A DNA stretch of 7,306 nucleotides, from the NCBI GenBank assembly GCA_029310945.1, contig JARJFC010000107.1:1-7306 (forward strand), read 5' to 3'. Shown in pieces: positions 6,012 to 7,306 of this stretch. The position numbers and the translations under genes are program-made. Within the stretch, counting starts at the first letter, position 1. Every line of letters starts with the position of its first letter. The notes beneath the pieces are model-generated. The model was not told the DNA's origin. It was given only the letters and a program-made list of their open reading frames with translations, and did no database searches. The DNA is from Leptospira sp. 96542. Lineage in GTDB: Bacteria; Spirochaetota; Leptospiria; Leptospirales; Leptospiraceae.

Positions 6012-7031
6012 TCACGGCGCGGCCCGCAAGGTCTGGTCGCACGCCGCCTCCTGCTGCAGCGGCTCGCCTCGCGTCCAGCGTGCCAGGTTGTCCAGGAAGA
6101 GGTGCACGCAGCGCTCGCCATAACGCTGTGAGGAACCCGCATTGTGCGGCGACACCAGCACATTGGGCAGATCCCAGAAGGGTGAATCCGGCGGCAGGGG
6201 CTCCTGCTCGAACACGTCCAGGTGCGCGCCCGCGATCTGCCGCTCGGCCAACGCGGCCAGCAGCGCCTGTTCGTCCAGCACGCCACCACGTCCCACGTTG
6301 ACCACGCAGGCGCCGCGCGGCAAGGCGCGCAGAACGGCCGCGTCCACCAGATGGCGCGTGGCCTCCGTCAGCGGGCAGGCGATCACCAGCCAATGCGCCT
6401 CGGGCGCCAACGCGGGCAAGGCCGCATACCCGTGGATGCCCAGGGCGGCATCCCCCGGCTGGGGCGTGTTGCGCAGCTTGTGCACGCGCAGGCCCAGTGC
6501 TTCCAGCAGGCGCGCGATGTCGCGGCCGATGGGCCCGTGGCCGATGACGATGGCGGTCTGGCCCGCGAGGTCGGCCTGCGCCTCGGCGCCGCGCAGGGGT
6601 GCCCAGCGGTGCGCGCGCTGCGCCTGCAACCACTGCAGACCGCCGCGTGCCAGCAGCATCACACCCATCAAGGCGCTGTGTGCCACGGCCTCGGCATTGG
6701 CGCCAGACGAAGTCGTCACCCGCACGCCCCGGCGCAGCATCTCCTGAAAGATGGGCCGGTCCACGCCGGCCGTGGGCACGTGCAGCCAGCGCAGCCGCTG
6801 CGCGGCACGGAGTTGTTCGGAGTAGAGCTGCATCAGGGGCGACAGCACCGTGCGGCTGGACGGGCCGATCACGTCCAGCGACATCAGCGCGATGTCCACC
6901 TCGGCCAGTGCCTCCACGGACAAGGGCCGTTCGGTATCGGCGAGGGCGAAGCGCAGGTCGGTGCCTCCGGCCGCGCGCAGTTCGGCGGCGAATGCGTGGT
7001 GAACCTCGGGGGTGATCAGCAGCGTGGGCAT
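6012..7031 (-). CDS. D-isomer-specific 2-hydroxyacid dehydrogenase
   Basis: This 339-residue protein is an NAD(P)-dependent D-2-hydroxyacid dehydrogenase of the broad glyoxylate/hydroxypyruvate/phosphoglycerate dehydrogenase type. It interconverts a 2-oxo acid and its D-2-hydroxy acid in the cytosol. The Rossmann loop is GHGPIG (164-169). The catalytic triad is present: Arg248 (NVGRGG), Glu277 (DVFEQEPLP) and His296 (VSPHNAG). The substrate loop is VPTAGVDRP (85-93). The dinucleotide-binding domain spans about 115-297 and the catalytic domain is formed by both ends. The ATG at 7031 gives a normal family N-terminus. The open frame upstream is Arg/Gly-rich and contains the candidate operator, so it is unlikely to be translated. 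No strong Shine-Dalgarno is visible. It precedes iclR in the same direction and shares an operator motif with the catabolic operon. It may therefore act on a 2-oxo intermediate or product of that pathway; the substrate is not identified. Confidence 0.9.
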   Translation of the reverse strand: MPTLLITPEVHHAFAAELRAAGGTDLRFALADTERPLSVEALAEVDIALMSLDVIGPSSRTVLSPLMQLYSEQLRAAQRLRWLHVPTAGVDRPIFQEMLRRGVRVTTSSGANAEAVAHSALMGVMLLARGGLQWLQAQRAHRWAPLRGAEAQADLAGQTAIVIGHGPIGRDIARLLEALGLRVHKLRNTPQPGDAALGIHGYAALPALAPEAHWLVIACPLTEATRHLVDAAVLRALPRGACVVNVGRGGVLDEQALLAALAERQIAGAHLDVFEQEPLPPDSPFWDLPNVLVSPHNAGSSQRYGERCVHLFLDNLARWTRGEPLQQEAACDQTLRAAP

Positions 7032-7114
7032 CGTGGTCCGGGAAGGTGGCAAAACAAGGGTGGCGCGCGATGCTAGCCCCGCGCGCCGCTCGGCACCAGC
7101 GGCGTGGCCCCGCT

Positions 7115-7129
7115 TTCCGCGCGGCGGAA
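7115..7129. promoter_or_regulatory. Candidate IclR-family operator upstream of the dehydrogenase
   Basis: TTCCG-CGCGG-CGGAA is a perfect interrupted palindrome 83 bases before the dehydrogenase start. Aligned with the minus strand of the 4988-5004 site it matches at 15 of 17 positions including the flanks. It is therefore very likely bound by the same regulator. A weak -10-like TAGCAT (minus strand, 7070-7075) lies between it and the gene, without a recognisable -35. Confidence 0.55.
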
Positions 7130-7225
7130 TCCCGGCAAGCCCCAATGACGCGCGCCGGCGCCCCGGTGAGAATCGGCCCATGCGCCCTACCCCCACCCTC
7201 CCCCAACAGGGAAACACCATTCAAC

Positions 7226-7240
7226 TTACCATCAAGGTAA
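7226..7240. promoter_or_regulatory. Palindrome TTACC-N5-GGTAA, possible operator
   Basis: A perfect 5+5+5 inverted repeat lies in the AT-rich right end and overlaps the weak leftward -10-like element. Its arms differ from the TTCCG/CGGAA sites, so a second regulator, perhaps encoded just beyond the window, is more likely than the IclR protein. The protein that binds it cannot be named from the sequence. Confidence 0.4.
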
Positions 7241-7254
7241 ATAATTCACTTCGG

Positions 7255-7279
7255 GCAAACCTTCAAACATTGGTTTTGC
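7255..7279. repeat. Imperfect inverted repeat GCAAACC / GGTTTTGC
   Basis: GCAAACC (7255-7261) is mirrored by GGTTTTGC (7272-7279) with one extra T and a 10-base spacer. It sits next to the TTACC/GGTAA palindrome in the AT-rich region. It may be a regulator site or a chance repeat. Confidence 0.25.
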
Positions 7280-7306
7280 GATCAAATACCCCTGGAAATA
7301 ACGAAT

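Larger units (their letters stand above)
7211..7306. promoter_or_regulatory. AT-rich probable promoter region at the right edge
   Basis: Only 36 of these 96 bases are G or C, in sharp contrast to the rest of the window. Leftward, TTGAAG followed after 17 bases by TATTTA is a weak sigma-70-like pair that would feed the dehydrogenase. A promoter for a rightward gene beyond the window is equally possible. Together with 7032-7210 it forms a gap of at least 275 bp without a gene in view. Confidence 0.4.

Noticed and set aside
3934..6123. 729-codon open frame on the plus strand
   Set aside because: It lies antisense to the flavin-reductase-like gene, the amidohydrolase and iclR and spans the gaps between them. 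It is His/Arg/Gln/Gly-rich with no recognisable domain. Long antisense frames are expected at this GC content.
5869..7224. N-terminal extension of the IclR frame by 452 codons, which would make a fusion protein
   Set aside because: Within 6012-7031 the real gene is the dehydrogenase in another frame, with all its catalytic motifs. The extension has no domain, and the IclR protein starts normally at 5868.
1..7306. CRISPR arrays, tRNA/rRNA genes, insertion sequences or a defence system
   Set aside because: No regular direct repeats, tRNA-like cloverleaf, transposase motifs or terminal repeats were seen on either strand; the window is metabolic throughout.

Overview
The window looks like chromosomal DNA of a high-GC betaproteobacterium, most likely Comamonadaceae or Alcaligenaceae. 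This rests on the strong G/C third-position bias, the gene families present, and an MhpR-like IclR regulator beside a catabolic operon. It is an inference from style, not a taxonomic match. No RNA gene, insertion sequence, phage gene or CRISPR array is visible.

Layout: positions 1-45 are the last codons of a rightward gene, followed by a possible rho-independent terminator (55-92). All other genes read leftward. In transcription order they are: a D-2-hydroxyacid dehydrogenase (7031-6012), an MhpR-like IclR regulator (5868-5101), and a tight six-gene operon. The operon holds a TIM-barrel amidohydrolase (4887-3940), a flavin-reductase-like split-barrel protein (3943-3278), an HpcH/HpaI aldolase (3281-2526), a bicupin (2529-1663), and the alpha (1613-735) and beta (724-122) subunits of an Fe-S hydro-lyase of the tartrate dehydratase/class I fumarase type. 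The first four operon genes are joined by three successive 4-bp ATGA stop/start overlaps. The last two genes follow at 49 and 10 bp.

How the genes may work together: the set has the chemistry of a lower pathway for a lactone or unsaturated di/tricarboxylic acid. The amidohydrolase would open a lactone, the Fe-S enzyme would add water to a double bond, and the aldolase would cleave a 4-hydroxy-2-oxo acid to pyruvate or oxaloacetate. This resembles the 2-pyrone-4,6-dicarboxylate branch of protocatechuate 4,5-cleavage (LigI, LigJ, LigK), with different families at the hydratase and aldolase steps. The cupin and the flavin-reductase-like protein would act earlier or on side steps. The substrate is unknown, and no transporter lies in the window.

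Regulation: two nearly identical palindromes, TTCCG-N5-CGGAA, occur only in the gap before the six-gene operon (4988-5004) and the gap before the dehydrogenase (7115-7129). They bracket the iclR gene and are the best candidates for its operators. The right end (about 7211-7306) is AT-rich (36 G/C in 96 bases) with two more inverted repeats, and is probably a promoter/regulatory region.
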